The notes: a model not told the origin generated them from the sequence alone. DNA of 64,000 nucleotides from Streptomyces sp. NRRL WC-3618 (GCF_001280005.1 NZ_LGDW01000107.1:1-64000); one strand, 5' to 3'. Counted from the stretch's first letter, positions 45,029-54,155 are shown. Program-made: numbers and translations.

Positions 45029-45931
45029 GTGGACGAACGTCAGCTGAGGATCCTGCGCGAACTCGGTGAGCTGGGCAGCGTCACCGCCGTCGCCGACGCG
45101 CTGCTCGTCACGCCCTCGGCGATCTCGCAGCAACTGCGGCTGCTCCAGCGCTCCATCCCGGTCCCGCTCACCGAGCGACAGGGGCGGCGACTGGTGCTGA
45201 CCGACGCCGGGCAGGCGCTGGCGGGCGCGGCGACCGAGGTCGAGTCGGCGCTGGCGCGGGCCCGGCACACCGTCGAGGAGTTCCTCGACCGGCCGGACGG
45301 CCAGGTGTCCGTGGCGGCCTTCCACAGTGCGGGCGCCGCCTTCTTCCCGCTGCTGCTGCGCGCCCTGGCCGGGCAGGACGGACCGGTGCTCGCGCTGGCC
45401 GACGAAGACGTGACGCAGGACGACTTTCCGCCGCTGACCAGGGAGTACGACCTTGTCCTCGCCCACCGCCTGGACCACGCCCCGCCCTGGCCGCGCACGG
45501 TGACGGCGACCCCGCTGCTGCGTGAACCCCTCGACGTGGCGATGCCCGCCGACCATCCGCTCGCCACCCGGCGACGACTGACCCCCGCCGATGTGGCCGA
45601 CCAGCCCTGGATCGCCGTCCACGACGGCTTCCCGATCATGGCGACGATCGAGGCCATAGCCACCGCGGCGGGCCGCCGTCCCCATCTGGCCCACCGCATC
45701 AACGAGTTCGCGGTGGCGGCGGAGGTGGTGGCCGCCGGCGGAGGCCTCGCCCTGATGCCCCGCTGGACCTCCCGCCCCCACCCGGCCCTGGTCCTGAAAC
45801 CGCTCAGCGGCATCCAGGCCAGACGCCGCATCGACGCCCTGCACCGCCCGGAACGAACAGCCCGAAGGGCGGTAAGAACGGTACTGACGGAACTGCGAAG
45901 AGCGGCACAAGGAATCAGGGCCGAGGAGTAG
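45029..45931 (+). CDS. LysR-family transcriptional regulator
   Basis: This 300-residue regulator has the N-terminal winged helix (about 1-60: LRILRELGELGSVTAVADALLVTPSAISQQLRLLQ) and a substrate-binding-fold effector domain (VSVAAFHSAGAAFFPLLLRALAG..., LDVAMPADHPLATRRRLTPADVADQPWIAV). LysR regulators usually activate a divergent gene in response to a small molecule, which points to the EamA exporter at 43980-44933. The 95-bp divergent interval contains several T-rich words such as GATCATTTAGG but no clean T-N11-A palindrome. The GTG start follows CTCCTCCC rather than a strong GGAGG. A conserved intergenic repeat follows its stop codon. Confidence 0.9.
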   Translation: MDERQLRILRELGELGSVTAVADALLVTPSAISQQLRLLQRSIPVPLTERQGRRLVLTDAGQALAGAATEVESALARARHTVEEFLDRPDGQVSVAAFHSAGAAFFPLLLRALAGQDGPVLALADEDVTQDDFPPLTREYDLVLAHRLDHAPPWPRTVTATPLLREPLDVAMPADHPLATRRRLTPADVADQPWIAVHDGFPIMATIEAIATAAGRRPHLAHRINEFAVAAEVVAAGGGLALMPRWTSRPHPALVLKPLSGIQARRRIDALHRPERTARRAVRTVLTELRRAAQGIRAEE

Positions 45932-46004
45932 CGCCCCGACAGGGGCGCGGGGAACTGCGCGACAAGCCACCCACAACCCGCACCCGCCAGAACGCAGCAA
46001 GCCC
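45931..46004. repeat. Streptomyces intergenic repeat element with hairpin
   Basis: GCGCCCC (45931-45937) and GGGGCGC (45942-45948) form a stem around GACA. The following words CGGGGAACTGCGCGACAAGCC match a family of short repeats that I recall as common between Streptomyces genes. It overlaps the LysR stop codon and could terminate LysR transcription and the convergent kinase gene. Confidence 0.6.
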
Positions 46005-46014
46005 CCTTAGGCGC

Positions 46015-46884
46015 TCAAAACGGATACCACCGCACAGCCAAATCCCCCGCCCGCAATGACTCCACCCGCCGCGAGAACTCCGCCAACGCCTTCGGATTAA
46101 CCGGCGCATGCTGCGCCACCCACGCACAGCTGGCAGTCTCCCGCGCCCCCCGCAACACCCCACACCCCTCCCACTCCCGCACATCCCATCCGTACGCCAC
46201 CGTGAACGCCTCGTAGGCCTCGGTCGACAGGCCGTACCGGTCGTGGGACAGCGCCATGACCACCAGGTCGTGTTCGCGCAGGTCGGCGGAGAAGGTCTCC
46301 AGGTCGACCAGGACCGGGCCGTCGGGGCCGACATGGACGTTGCGGGGAAGCGCGTCGCCGTGGATCGGACCGGGCGGCAGGTGCGGGGTGAGCGCGGCGG
46401 CGGCCGTGGCGAAACCGTCGCGGCGCTCGCGCAGATAGGCCGCGTCCGCCGGGTCGATCGCGTCGCCCGCGAGCCGCAGCCAGCGTTCGACGCCGCCCAG
46501 GAGTTCGCGGGGCGGCAACGTGAGGGAGCGGGGGAGCGGCAGGGCGTGCACGATCCGCAGGAGTTCGGCCAGATCCCCCGGTCCGGCGGGGCGTACGGGG
46601 TCGGGCAGCCGGTGCCACACCGTCACCGGGTGGCCGTCGACGAGGAGCGCCTCGGGGGCTGCCGCGCGGACCGCCGGGACGTCCGCCTCGGCGAGCCAGC
46701 GCGCGATGTCCAGTTCCCGCCGCGCACGGTCGAGGAGTTCGGCGTCGCGGCCCACCCGGACGACCAGGTCACCGGCCGCGAACACCGCGTTCTCGCCCAG
46801 TGCGAGAAGCCGCGCGCCCGCTGCCTGACCGGGCGGCAGTACGCCCGCCGTGGCCAGTACGTCCCGGGCCCGTGCCTCGTCCAT
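46015..46884 (-). CDS. Phosphotransferase of the APH superfamily
   Basis: This 289-residue protein has the APH catalytic motif IHGDALPRNVHV and the metal motif LVDLETFSADLREHDLVVMAL. The N-lobe shows GENAVFAAGDLVVRVGRDAEL. It is distinct from the APH-like gene at 28767. The substrate is not evident; such genes in Streptomyces are often labelled aminoglycoside phosphotransferase without a known resistance role. ATG 46884 is chosen because GGGAGG lies upstream (CGGGAGGCTGACG); an in-frame start 14 codons upstream is weaker. Confidence 0.82.
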   Translation of the reverse strand: MDEARARDVLATAGVLPPGQAAGARLLALGENAVFAAGDLVVRVGRDAELLDRARRELDIARWLAEADVPAVRAAAPEALLVDGHPVTVWHRLPDPVRPAGPGDLAELLRIVHALPLPRSLTLPPRELLGGVERWLRLAGDAIDPADAAYLRERRDGFATAAAALTPHLPPGPIHGDALPRNVHVGPDGPVLVDLETFSADLREHDLVVMALSHDRYGLSTEAYEAFTVAYGWDVREWEGCGVLRGARETASCAWVAQHAPVNPKALAEFSRRVESLRAGDLAVRWYPF

Positions 46885-47050
46885 CGTCAGCCTCCCGCGC
46901 AGTCCCTCGTCCACCGCCGTGTACATCCGCGAACGGCGTCGGGTGCACGCCGTCCGCCGGTCAGTGTCGCATTCGCGCTGCTCGGCGGGCGTCGACGGAC
47001 TCCCTCAGGGCGCCGGCCCGCAGACCGTCTCCCTCGTGTGAACGGGAAGA

Positions 47051-47083
47051 GGGCCCGTTGGCTCCCCGGTGACCAACGGACCC
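47051..47083 (-). terminator. Hairpin terminator downstream of the MMPL gene
   Basis: GGGCCCGTTGG (47051-47061) pairs with CCAACGGACCC (47073-47083) around an 11-nt loop, with one mismatch. It begins 35 bp after the MMPL stop codon on the minus strand and precedes the kinase gene, so it should end the MMPL transcript. Confidence 0.78.
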
Positions 47084-47117
47084 TCAGATCAAGGGAGTGC
47101 AGGGTGGGCGGAGTGAC

Positions 47118-49388
47118 TCAGACCCCCACCCGCTCACCCTCCACGGCAGGCGGCGGAGGCGACGACACGGGCTCCGCCGCCTCGTCGTGGGTCAGGTCCG
47201 GCAGGCGGTTCAGCCACGCCGGGAAGTACCAGTTGCGCTCGCCGAGCAGCGCCATCACCGCGGGCAGCAGCACACCCCGGATGATCGTCGCGTCGATGAG
47301 CACCGCCGCCGCGAGGCCCACACCCATCTGCTTCATGGACTGCATCGACAGTGTCCCGAAGATGGCGAACACGGCGACCATGATGACGGCGGCGCTGGTG
47401 ACGACCCCGGCCGTGGTGACCACCCCGTGCTGGATCGCGTCCTTCGTCGTCCGGCCGCGCAGATGTGCCTCGCGGATGCGGGAGACGACGAACACGTGGT
47501 AGTCCATCGACAGGCCGAACAGGATCACGAAGAGGAACAGCGGCAGCCACGTGATGATGGCGCCCACCCCCTCCGCGCCCACCAGCGACGCGCCCCAGCC
47601 GTGCTGGAAGACGGCGACCAGGATGCCGTAGGCCGCCCCGACCGAGAGCAGGTTGAGCGCGATCGAGGTGACCGCGATCGTCAGGGAGCGGAACGACAGG
47701 AGCATCAGCAGGAAGGCGAACACGACGACGAAGGCGAAGACCGGGGTGACCGCGCCGGCCAGCTGGTCGTTGAAGTCCTTCGAGCCGGCGACCTGTCCGG
47801 TGATCGGCGCCTCGACGCCGTCCACCTTGCCGAGCGTGGCCGGGCGTACCTCGTCGCGCAGCTTGTCCAGGCTCTCGCCGGCCTTGTCCAGGTCGGAGCC
47901 GCCGACCAGCGGGACGTACACGAAGGCGACGTTCTCGGCGTCGTGCAGCTTGATGTCGACCGGGCCGCGCGAGGCACCCGAACTGATCGCCCGCGCACGG
48001 AAGTCGGCCAGTGCGGACTTCACGTCGGCCGCGTTGATGTCCTTCGCCTTGACGATCACCTCGGCGGGCTCGGAGCCGCCGGGGAACGCGTCGTTGACGC
48101 GGTTGTAGGTGCCGACGATCGGCAGCGAGTCGCCGAACTCCTGGTCCAGGGTGAGGTTCTGGGTCTTCATGCCGAGCGCGGGCGCGGCCACGGCGAGCAG
48201 CGCACCGGCGGCGACCACCAGTGAGACGGCCGGCTTGGCGAGGACGACCTTCAGTACGGCCGTCCAGAACCGGCTCTCCCCGTTGCCCTTGCCGCGGCTG
48301 CCGTTCCTGCGCCGCTTGTCCGGGTGCAGGAAGGGGATCCGACCGTTCTCGACCCGCTCACCGAGCAGCGACAGCAGCGCCGGGAGGACGGTCACCGAAC
48401 CGACCATGGCGACCGCCACGACCATCAGCGAGGCCAGGCCCATCGCCTCGAACGTGGCGAGACCGGTGAACAGCATGCCCGCCATCGCCACGCACACCGT
48501 GACACCGGAGACGATGATCGCGCGGCCACTGGTCGCCGCGGCGATCCGCAGCGCGGCCTCGGGGCTGTGGCCCGCCGCCCGCTCCTCGCGCTCCCGGCGC
48601 AGATAGAACAGGCAGTAGTCGACGCCGACGGCGAGACCGACGAGCAGCATCACGGAGCTGGCGGTGTCGTCCATCGGCTGGAGGTGGCTGACGATGCCCA
48701 TCAGACCCATCGTCGCCATGATCGCGGTGATGGCCAGCGCCACCGGCAGCAGCGCCGCGACCAGCGCGCCGAACGCGATCAGCAGAATGCCGAGGGCCAC
48801 CGGTACGGCGGACAGCTCCGCCTTCTGGAAGTCGTCCCCGAAGGCGTCGCTGAACGTCTTGTTCATGCTGGCGCCGCCGATCTCCTCGATCCGCAGCTCC
48901 GAGTGGTCCTTCTGGACGTTGGCGACGGCCTTCAGCACCGGCTCGACCCGGTCGCCCGCCGTGTCGGCGTCGCCCCGCATGTCGAACTGGACGAGCGCGC
49001 TGCGTCCGTCCTTCGAGAGGGTGTTCGTGTCATAGGGGGACTGGACGTCGGTGACCCGGCCGGTCTTGTCGACCGCCTTCATGACCTCGGCGACTGCGCC
49101 CCGGAACGCGGTGTCCGTGGCCTTGGCGCCCGCGCCCTTGGCCTGGATGAGGACGGTCTCGCTCGAGGGTTCGTCGATGCCGGCATCCTCGATGATCTTG
49201 GCGGCCGTGTGGGTCTCGCCGCCCAGCTGGTCGCTCTCCTTGACCTTGACGCTGCCTGCGGCCGAGCCGAGTCCCATGGCCAGGACGACGAACAGCACCC
49301 AGATCCCGACGGCCGCCCAGCGATGCCGGGCGCTCCAGCCGCCGGCCCGGGCAGCTATGCCCCGTACTCGCGTATCTCCGTTCCCCAT
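47118..49388 (-). CDS. MMPL/RND-family transporter
   Basis: This 756-residue membrane exporter has the MMPL double-repeat layout: a first transmembrane helix (WAAVGIWVLFVVLAMGLG), a large extracytoplasmic loop, five helices, then a second loop and six helices. The motif GLAVGVDYCLFYLRREREER and its partner FGLSMDYHVFVVSRIREAHLRG are the paired Asp-Tyr proton-relay motifs of MmpL proteins. MMPL proteins move lipids, glycolipids or secondary metabolites using the proton gradient. It is slightly longer than the average Streptomyces member. ATG 49388 follows GGGGGAAG. No regulator gene is adjacent; a long inverted repeat lies about 200 bp upstream. Confidence 0.92.
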   Translation of the reverse strand: MGNGDTRVRGIAARAGGWSARHRWAAVGIWVLFVVLAMGLGSAAGSVKVKESDQLGGETHTAAKIIEDAGIDEPSSETVLIQAKGAGAKATDTAFRGAVAEVMKAVDKTGRVTDVQSPYDTNTLSKDGRSALVQFDMRGDADTAGDRVEPVLKAVANVQKDHSELRIEEIGGASMNKTFSDAFGDDFQKAELSAVPVALGILLIAFGALVAALLPVALAITAIMATMGLMGIVSHLQPMDDTASSVMLLVGLAVGVDYCLFYLRREREERAAGHSPEAALRIAAATSGRAIIVSGVTVCVAMAGMLFTGLATFEAMGLASLMVVAVAMVGSVTVLPALLSLLGERVENGRIPFLHPDKRRRNGSRGKGNGESRFWTAVLKVVLAKPAVSLVVAAGALLAVAAPALGMKTQNLTLDQEFGDSLPIVGTYNRVNDAFPGGSEPAEVIVKAKDINAADVKSALADFRARAISSGASRGPVDIKLHDAENVAFVYVPLVGGSDLDKAGESLDKLRDEVRPATLGKVDGVEAPITGQVAGSKDFNDQLAGAVTPVFAFVVVFAFLLMLLSFRSLTIAVTSIALNLLSVGAAYGILVAVFQHGWGASLVGAEGVGAIITWLPLFLFVILFGLSMDYHVFVVSRIREAHLRGRTTKDAIQHGVVTTAGVVTSAAVIMVAVFAIFGTLSMQSMKQMGVGLAAAVLIDATIIRGVLLPAVMALLGERNWYFPAWLNRLPDLTHDEAAEPVSSPPPPAVEGERVGV

Positions 49389-49580
49389 GACGGACTTCCC
49401 CCTCGTAAGCGGTGACGGCCACCTGCCATCACCTTTAGTTCGAAGGTATGGGTCGGATAAGAGCATCTCCTCGTACTCGCCGGTGAGCTGTGGCCGGCCG
49501 CAGTCCTCCCGTTGGACACCCGTGTCTCCCCACTGGGTAGGACAGGGGGCCCCTACATCTAAAAGACGATCTCGGGGTGG

Positions 49581-49685
49581 GGGGCCTGCCGTTCGGATCA
49601 GGTCGCAGGAAACGAAGGGCTCCTGTCTGATGCAGATGGGCGTGCCACCTCCCGCGTCTGCGGCATGATCCGAACGGCGGGCCCC
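49581..49685. repeat. Long inverted repeat, possible MITE-like element or structured RNA
   Basis: The arms at 49581-49600 and 49666-49685 are 20 bases long with 19 matches (core GCCGTTCGGATCA / TGATCCGAACGGC). They enclose a 65-nt loop that can form a nested GCAGA/TCTGC stem. There is no coding potential inside. It lies between the divergent MMPL and DUF1697 genes. Confidence 0.65.
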
Positions 49686-49726
49686 AATCAGGGGGAACTG
49701 TCAGTGGCCCGCTCTATCGTGTGCGG

Positions 49727-50308
49727 ATGACGACAGGCGATCAGTCGACGACGGCCTATGCGGCGCTGCTGCGCGGCATCAACGTGGGCGGCAACAAGAA
49801 GGTCCCGATGGCCGAGCTGCGCACGTTGCTCGAAGGCCTCGGTTACGACGGCGTACGGACGTATCTGCAGAGCGGCAACGCCGTGTTCGCCACCGGTCGC
49901 GGGGACGAGGAGTCCCTCGCCGGGGAGATCGAGGAAGCCATCGCGCGGCACTTCGGATTCACCGTCGGCGTGATCGTGCGCGACCATGCCCACCTGCGGG
50001 CGATCAGGGACAACTGTCCTTTCCCTGCAACGGAGTTGGAGGCCAAGCAACTCCACGTCACCTACTTCTCCACCCCCGTCGACACGACCCGCTTCGCGGA
50101 CATCGACCAGACCGCCCACCTCCCCGAGGAGTTCCGGGTCGGCGACCGCGCGTTGTACCTGTACGCCCCCGACGGCCTCGGCCGCTCCAAACTCGCCGTG
50201 CAGCTCGCCAAGCCCCGGTACCTGAAGGGCCTGATCGCGACTTCCCGCAACTGGAACACCGTCGTCAAGCTGGTCGAACTGACCGAGGGCGAGACCTCGG
50301 GGAAGTGA
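49727..50308 (+). CDS. DUF1697 family protein
   Basis: This 193-residue cytoplasmic protein has the DUF1697 signature at its start (YAALLRGINVGGNKKVPMAELRTLLEGLGYDGVRTYLQSGNAVFAT) and the closing SKLAVQLAKPRYLKGLIATSRNWNTVVKLVEL. The function of the family is unknown. The residues are conserved across bacteria, and the full-length frame argues that it is a functional gene. The ATG at 49727 is preferred over a GTG two codons upstream, though neither has a strong ribosome site. It is monocistronic, with a long inverted repeat ending 41 bp upstream. Confidence 0.85.
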   Translation: MTTGDQSTTAYAALLRGINVGGNKKVPMAELRTLLEGLGYDGVRTYLQSGNAVFATGRGDEESLAGEIEEAIARHFGFTVGVIVRDHAHLRAIRDNCPFPATELEAKQLHVTYFSTPVDTTRFADIDQTAHLPEEFRVGDRALYLYAPDGLGRSKLAVQLAKPRYLKGLIATSRNWNTVVKLVELTEGETSGK

Positions 50309-50364
50309 GACCGATGCTCTGAGACGAGCCCGTTCGGTGCGATCGCCGTGGCAGGCTGACCCGC

Positions 50365-51414
50365 ATGCGCTACATCATCATCGGGGCCGGGGCGGTAGGC
50401 GGTGCCATCGGCGGGCGGCTGGCCGGGGCGGGGCACGACGTCGTTCTCGTCGCCCGGGGTGCCCAGTACGAGGCGCTGCGCGCGCACGGGCTGCGGCTGG
50501 TGACGCCGGACGGGACGCACACGTACCGCCTGCCGACCGTCGACGGACCCGCCGGACTGGGGGAGTTGCGCGCCGACGACGTACTCGTCCTCGCCGTCAA
50601 GACGCAGGACAGCGAAGCGGCCCTGGCGGCCTGGGGCCCCGCACCCGTCGAGGGCGGCGGTACGGCGGCCGAACGGCTGCCGTTGCTCTGCGCGCAGAAC
50701 GGCGTGGAGAGCCCGCGTCTCGCGCTGCGCCGCTTCCGGCGGGTCTACGGGGTCTGCGTCTGGCTCCCCGCCGCCTACGAGGAACCCGGCGTCGTCTCCG
50801 CCGCGGGCGCCCCCCTCACCGGCATCCTCTTCCTCGGCCGCCACCCGCACGGCACCGACGACACCGTCCGCCGGATCGCCGCCGATCTGGAGCAGACGGC
50901 GGCGTTCGAGGCGCCGGTCGTACCGGACGTGGCGCGCTGGCAGTACGCCAAGCTGCTCACCAACCTGGGCAACGCCATCCGGGCGCTCAGCGGCGCGGCG
51001 GACAGCGTGGACAGCGAGCGGCTGCGCGAGCGGGTGTACGCCGAAGGCGAGTCGGTACTCGCGGCGGCCGGAATCCCTTACGCGAGCGCCGCGGAGGCGA
51101 AGGAGAGGCGCGGCGACAAGATCACGCTGCGGCCACTGCCCGGCACCGAGCCCGGCGGCGGCTCCTCCTGGCAGTCCCTGAGCCGGGGCACCGGCACGAT
51201 CGAGACCGACTACCTGAACGGCGAGATCGCCCTCCTGGGCCGGCTGTACGGCGTACCGACCCCGCTCAACGAACTGCTGCAACGCCTGGCCAACACGTTC
51301 GCCAGGGAACGGCGACCGGCTGGTTCACTGCCGTCGGCGGAACTCGTACGGCTGGCGGACGAGGCCGTCGCGGCCGTCACGTTCGTCGCGGAGCCCTCTT
51401 CCGGTCGTCTCTAG
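50365..51414 (+). CDS. Ketopantoate reductase family protein (PanE/ApbA-like)
   Basis: This 349-residue NADPH-dependent reductase has an N-terminal Rossmann motif (RYIIIGAGAVGGAIGGRLAGAGHDVVLVARG), the VLVLAVKTQDSEAALAAWGP segment and the family-specific AQNGVESPRLALRRF. The C-terminal helical domain has the KLLTNLGNAIRALSG stretch typical of the family. It might reduce ketopantoate in pantothenate synthesis or another 2-oxo acid. Because the protein is longer than E. coli PanE (303 residues) and lies beside no pan genes, the substrate is uncertain. ATG 50365 begins 57 bp after the DUF1697 gene on the same strand. Confidence 0.87.
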   Translation: MRYIIIGAGAVGGAIGGRLAGAGHDVVLVARGAQYEALRAHGLRLVTPDGTHTYRLPTVDGPAGLGELRADDVLVLAVKTQDSEAALAAWGPAPVEGGGTAAERLPLLCAQNGVESPRLALRRFRRVYGVCVWLPAAYEEPGVVSAAGAPLTGILFLGRHPHGTDDTVRRIAADLEQTAAFEAPVVPDVARWQYAKLLTNLGNAIRALSGAADSVDSERLRERVYAEGESVLAAAGIPYASAAEAKERRGDKITLRPLPGTEPGGGSSWQSLSRGTGTIETDYLNGEIALLGRLYGVPTPLNELLQRLANTFARERRPAGSLPSAELVRLADEAVAAVTFVAEPSSGRL

Positions 51415-51442
51415 CGTGAGCTGTACGAGTCGTCGACGAGCT

Positions 51443-52573
51443 CTAGTCGGCCGGGCGGACGGTGCAGGTGCCTTGTCCCGAGGTCACGCGGAACACCTGG
51501 GCGGAGCCGTCGGCCTTCGCCGCGTAGAGGGTGCCGTCGTCCAGGGCAAGGGCGTCCTGGGCCGGGATCCCGGTGGTACGTGTCCCCGCCTTCGCGGTGA
51601 GGAGCCCGACGGTGCCCCGCGACACGAAGACCCCGCAGCCACGGGACACGCTGATACGTGAATCTCCATGAGCGGTTGCTAGTGCCGGTGCGCTTTCAGG
51701 GGCGGCCAGATTCATCATGCGGAGCTCCCGCAGCGTCCCTGAGGCGCCGGCGGAGGACGAGCCGGATACGGCTTCCGAGCCGTTCAGGGAACATTCACTG
51801 GAGAACTTGTCGTACTTCTTGATCGTCCGGCCGGTGCTCAATCTGATGGCGGCCGGTTCGGCGCCGAGGGTGAGTGCTGTGTCCGAAGCGTCGGACAGGC
51901 AGCCGACAGGGCCCGACAGTGCGGAAGAAACAATGCGTGGCTCTTTTGTGCGTCCGTTCTTCACATCAAAGAGGAAAAACTTCCACGAGTTGTTTCCCTG
52001 GGCGCCTTGTGCGACGGATATCGCGATCCTGGCGCCGCCCTCCGAGGTTCTCCCCTGTGCTTCATGAACTCCGCCCTTGATGGGTAGGCGATGCGTTTTC
52101 CCGCCGGTCGCCCAGAGCAACCCGTTTCCGTCGGTGGCGATCCATTCGTCAGGGCCTGAGGTCCAGTACAGATTGGTATCGGGCTGGGTGAAGGGAATGG
52201 TTCTGTGCTGCCGGCCGGAGTGCCAGACGAACTCGGAGGGTGAACTCCCGGACTTCGACGCCTCGTTCACGGAGAATCCGGCATCCGGGCAGGAAGAGGC
52301 GCAGTGCACTTCGCCCGGAAAGACGTTCTTCTCCTGCCATGCCAGACGGCCGTCCCGGAAATACCCCCGCAGAATTTCCTTTTGTGAGTCGTATGTCACG
52401 ACTCCCTTGCTGTCCGCGTCGGTGATGATCACCGTCGGGTCCTGCGGCCTGGTCTGCTCGGAGCCGTCGTCGCCCGGCGTCGGGGTACATCCTGTCGCTG
52501 CCAGAGCGCACAACGCTGCGAGCAGGGCGGTCAGCCGGGCATACGGCGAGCGGTGGGGGGTGGCTGGTGTCAT
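51443..52573 (-). CDS. Lipoprotein with beta-propeller-like repeats, unknown function
   Basis: This 376-residue protein has a lipobox at the end of its signal peptide (LCALAATGC), so it should be lipid-anchored outside the membrane. The mature part contains repeating strand pairs (WIATDGNGLLWATGG, DDGTLYAAKADGS) like WD/NHL-type propellers. Four further Cys residues could form disulfides. I do not recognise the family. Base composition looks lower in G+C than the flanking genes, and it follows another secreted protein on the same strand (52673-53137), suggesting an accessory patch acquired or evolving quickly. GTG/ATG choice: ATG 52573 sits right before the signal peptide. Confidence 0.75.
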   Translation of the reverse strand: MTPATPHRSPYARLTALLAALCALAATGCTPTPGDDGSEQTRPQDPTVIITDADSKGVVTYDSQKEILRGYFRDGRLAWQEKNVFPGEVHCASSCPDAGFSVNEASKSGSSPSEFVWHSGRQHRTIPFTQPDTNLYWTSGPDEWIATDGNGLLWATGGKTHRLPIKGGVHEAQGRTSEGGARIAISVAQGAQGNNSWKFFLFDVKNGRTKEPRIVSSALSGPVGCLSDASDTALTLGAEPAAIRLSTGRTIKKYDKFSSECSLNGSEAVSGSSSAGASGTLRELRMMNLAAPESAPALATAHGDSRISVSRGCGVFVSRGTVGLLTAKAGTRTTGIPAQDALALDDGTLYAAKADGSAQVFRVTSGQGTCTVRPAD

Positions 52574-52672
52574 GGATGCTGTGCCTCCGAAAGCGCGGGT
52601 GGGCGGACAGATGTCCGCCCACCCGTTTTGAATTGAAGGGCGTCCGGGAAGCTGTGAGGCCCGGAGAACCGA

Positions 52673-53137
52673 TCAGAAGGCGAAGCTCACGCCCTTGCCG
52701 CACTGCTTCGCGTAGGCGCTCGAGTTGAGGTCGTACCAACCGTCGATCACCACGCGGTTCTTACCCTTCTTCAGGGTCGAGGCGGTGGAGAAGGTGGGAC
52801 CCCACAGGTCGGTGTAGTAGTGAGTGCCCTTCTTGGCCACATAGTCGTGGTTCGGAGTGCCGTCGTGCTCCGACAGGATGCGCACGTACAGCGTGAAGTC
52901 CGTACGGCTCCTGCTGAGACCCTGTGAAGAGGTGCGGATCGCGTACGACGTGGGTGTGATCTTCGTGCTCGACGTCTTGAGGTACTGGACGGCGGCGACG
53001 GCCTTGGCGGTCTTGGTGGGAGAGAAGACCGCCGTGCATCCTGCCTGCGAACTCGTCTCCGCGCTGGCGGACGGAGCGGCAGCGAGAAGTCCGATCCCCA
53101 CGAGCGCCGCGGAAGCGGCTGCGGCTATTTTGCGCAT
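52673..53137 (-). CDS. Small secreted protein of unknown function
   Basis: This 154-residue protein has a signal peptide (MRKIAAAASAALVGIGLLAAAPSASA) and a mature part of about 128 residues with two Cys residues (QAGCTAVF and AKQCGKGV), probably one disulfide. It is Lys/Thr/Ser/Tyr-rich for a Streptomyces protein and likely all-beta. ATG 53137 follows CGGGGACTC. It lies 100 bp upstream of the lipoprotein gene on the same strand and could be co-transcribed with it. The family is not recognised. Its lower G+C and unusual amino acid use suggest accessory DNA. Confidence 0.75.
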   Translation of the reverse strand: MRKIAAAASAALVGIGLLAAAPSASAETSSQAGCTAVFSPTKTAKAVAAVQYLKTSSTKITPTSYAIRTSSQGLSRSRTDFTLYVRILSEHDGTPNHDYVAKKGTHYYTDLWGPTFSTASTLKKGKNRVVIDGWYDLNSSAYAKQCGKGVSFAF

Positions 53138-53355
53138 ATTGAGTCCCCGATTCTAGATCTCTCGTTCCAGACGTGGCTCTCGGTCGAAAAGCTCCTGTTT
53201 TGTTGGTCCGTTCCGGAGCTTCCCGAGCGGGAGTCACGCTTGATCATCTCCTATATGCGCGTGTGGCTCAAGGAGTTCGAGCAAGGCCTGAGGAAGATCT
53301 GAGGTTTCCGTCCCGGGGTGACGCATTTTTTGATTATGTGTCGAAGCGGTGAAAA

Positions 53356-54150
53356 TTAAGCAAGAGAACGCTGGAGTTCTTTGTCGCGGCGGAGGATTTC
53401 TGTTGCGAGGGAGCGTGGCGACATGTTCCGGAATGCATCGTCGTATCGGCGCAGCACGAGCTGGGCCACCTCGGGCGCCGACCCCAGGACGCCGGCGAGG
53501 ACGTCCGCCTGCGCCGCGCCCCGCGCGATGCGGTCCGGCAGGAAGCCGGGGGCCAGGACGTAGGGCGCTACGGCGACGCGCTCGCAGCCCAGTTCCCGCA
53601 ACTCCCGTACCGCGTCCTCCGTGCGCGGAAGGGACGCGGAGGCGAACGCGGGCCGCACGGCGCACCAACCGGTGTGCCGCCACTCCCGCGCGATGTCAGC
53701 GATCACTGCGATCGCCTCCGGGTCGGTGGATCCCGCCGAGGCCAGCACGACCCCGGTCGAGGACTTGTCGGCGGGTGTCAACCCGGCCTCGTACAGGCGT
53801 CGTTCGAGCGCGGACAGGAGCAGGGGGGAGGGGCCGAGCACCTCCGCGTACCGGATACGCAGCCGCACCGGCGCGTCCCGCAGCACCGCCGGGATGTCCG
53901 CCTTCGCGTGGAAGGCGCGGGTCAGGAGGAGGGGCAGGGCCACCACATCCCGTACGCCGTCCGCCGCCAGGGACTCCAACATCCCTTGCGCGGAAGGGGC
54001 GTTGAAGTCCAGGAAGCCGGTCTCCACCCGCAGCCCCGGCCGCAGCGACCGTACGCGCCGCACGAGGGCGTGCACGGTCGCCGCGTGCCGCGGATCGCGG
54101 CTGCCGTGGGCGATGACGACGAGGACGGGGCGCACCGGCTGCGTGGGCAC
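53356..54150 (-). CDS. Sirohydrochlorin chelatase (CbiX/SirB-like)
   Basis: This 264-residue enzyme has two CbiX repeats. The first starts LVVIAHGSRDPRHAATVHAL with the metal-binding His in AHGS and has FLDFNAPSAQGMLESLAADG. The second contains AVRPAFASASLPRTEDAVRELRELGCERVAVAPYVLAPGFLPDR. The enzyme inserts iron (or cobalt) into sirohydrochlorin to make siroheme, the cofactor of sulfite reductase. Its place at the end of the sulfate-assimilation cluster with sir at the head fits a role in supplying that cofactor. It lies 5 bp downstream of the ABC permease gene, so it is probably in the same transcript. Confidence 0.9.
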   Translation of the reverse strand: MPTQPVRPVLVVIAHGSRDPRHAATVHALVRRVRSLRPGLRVETGFLDFNAPSAQGMLESLAADGVRDVVALPLLLTRAFHAKADIPAVLRDAPVRLRIRYAEVLGPSPLLLSALERRLYEAGLTPADKSSTGVVLASAGSTDPEAIAVIADIAREWRHTGWCAVRPAFASASLPRTEDAVRELRELGCERVAVAPYVLAPGFLPDRIARGAAQADVLAGVLGSAPEVAQLVLRRYDDAFRNMSPRSLATEILRRDKELQRSLA

Positions 54151-54155
54151 GGGGC

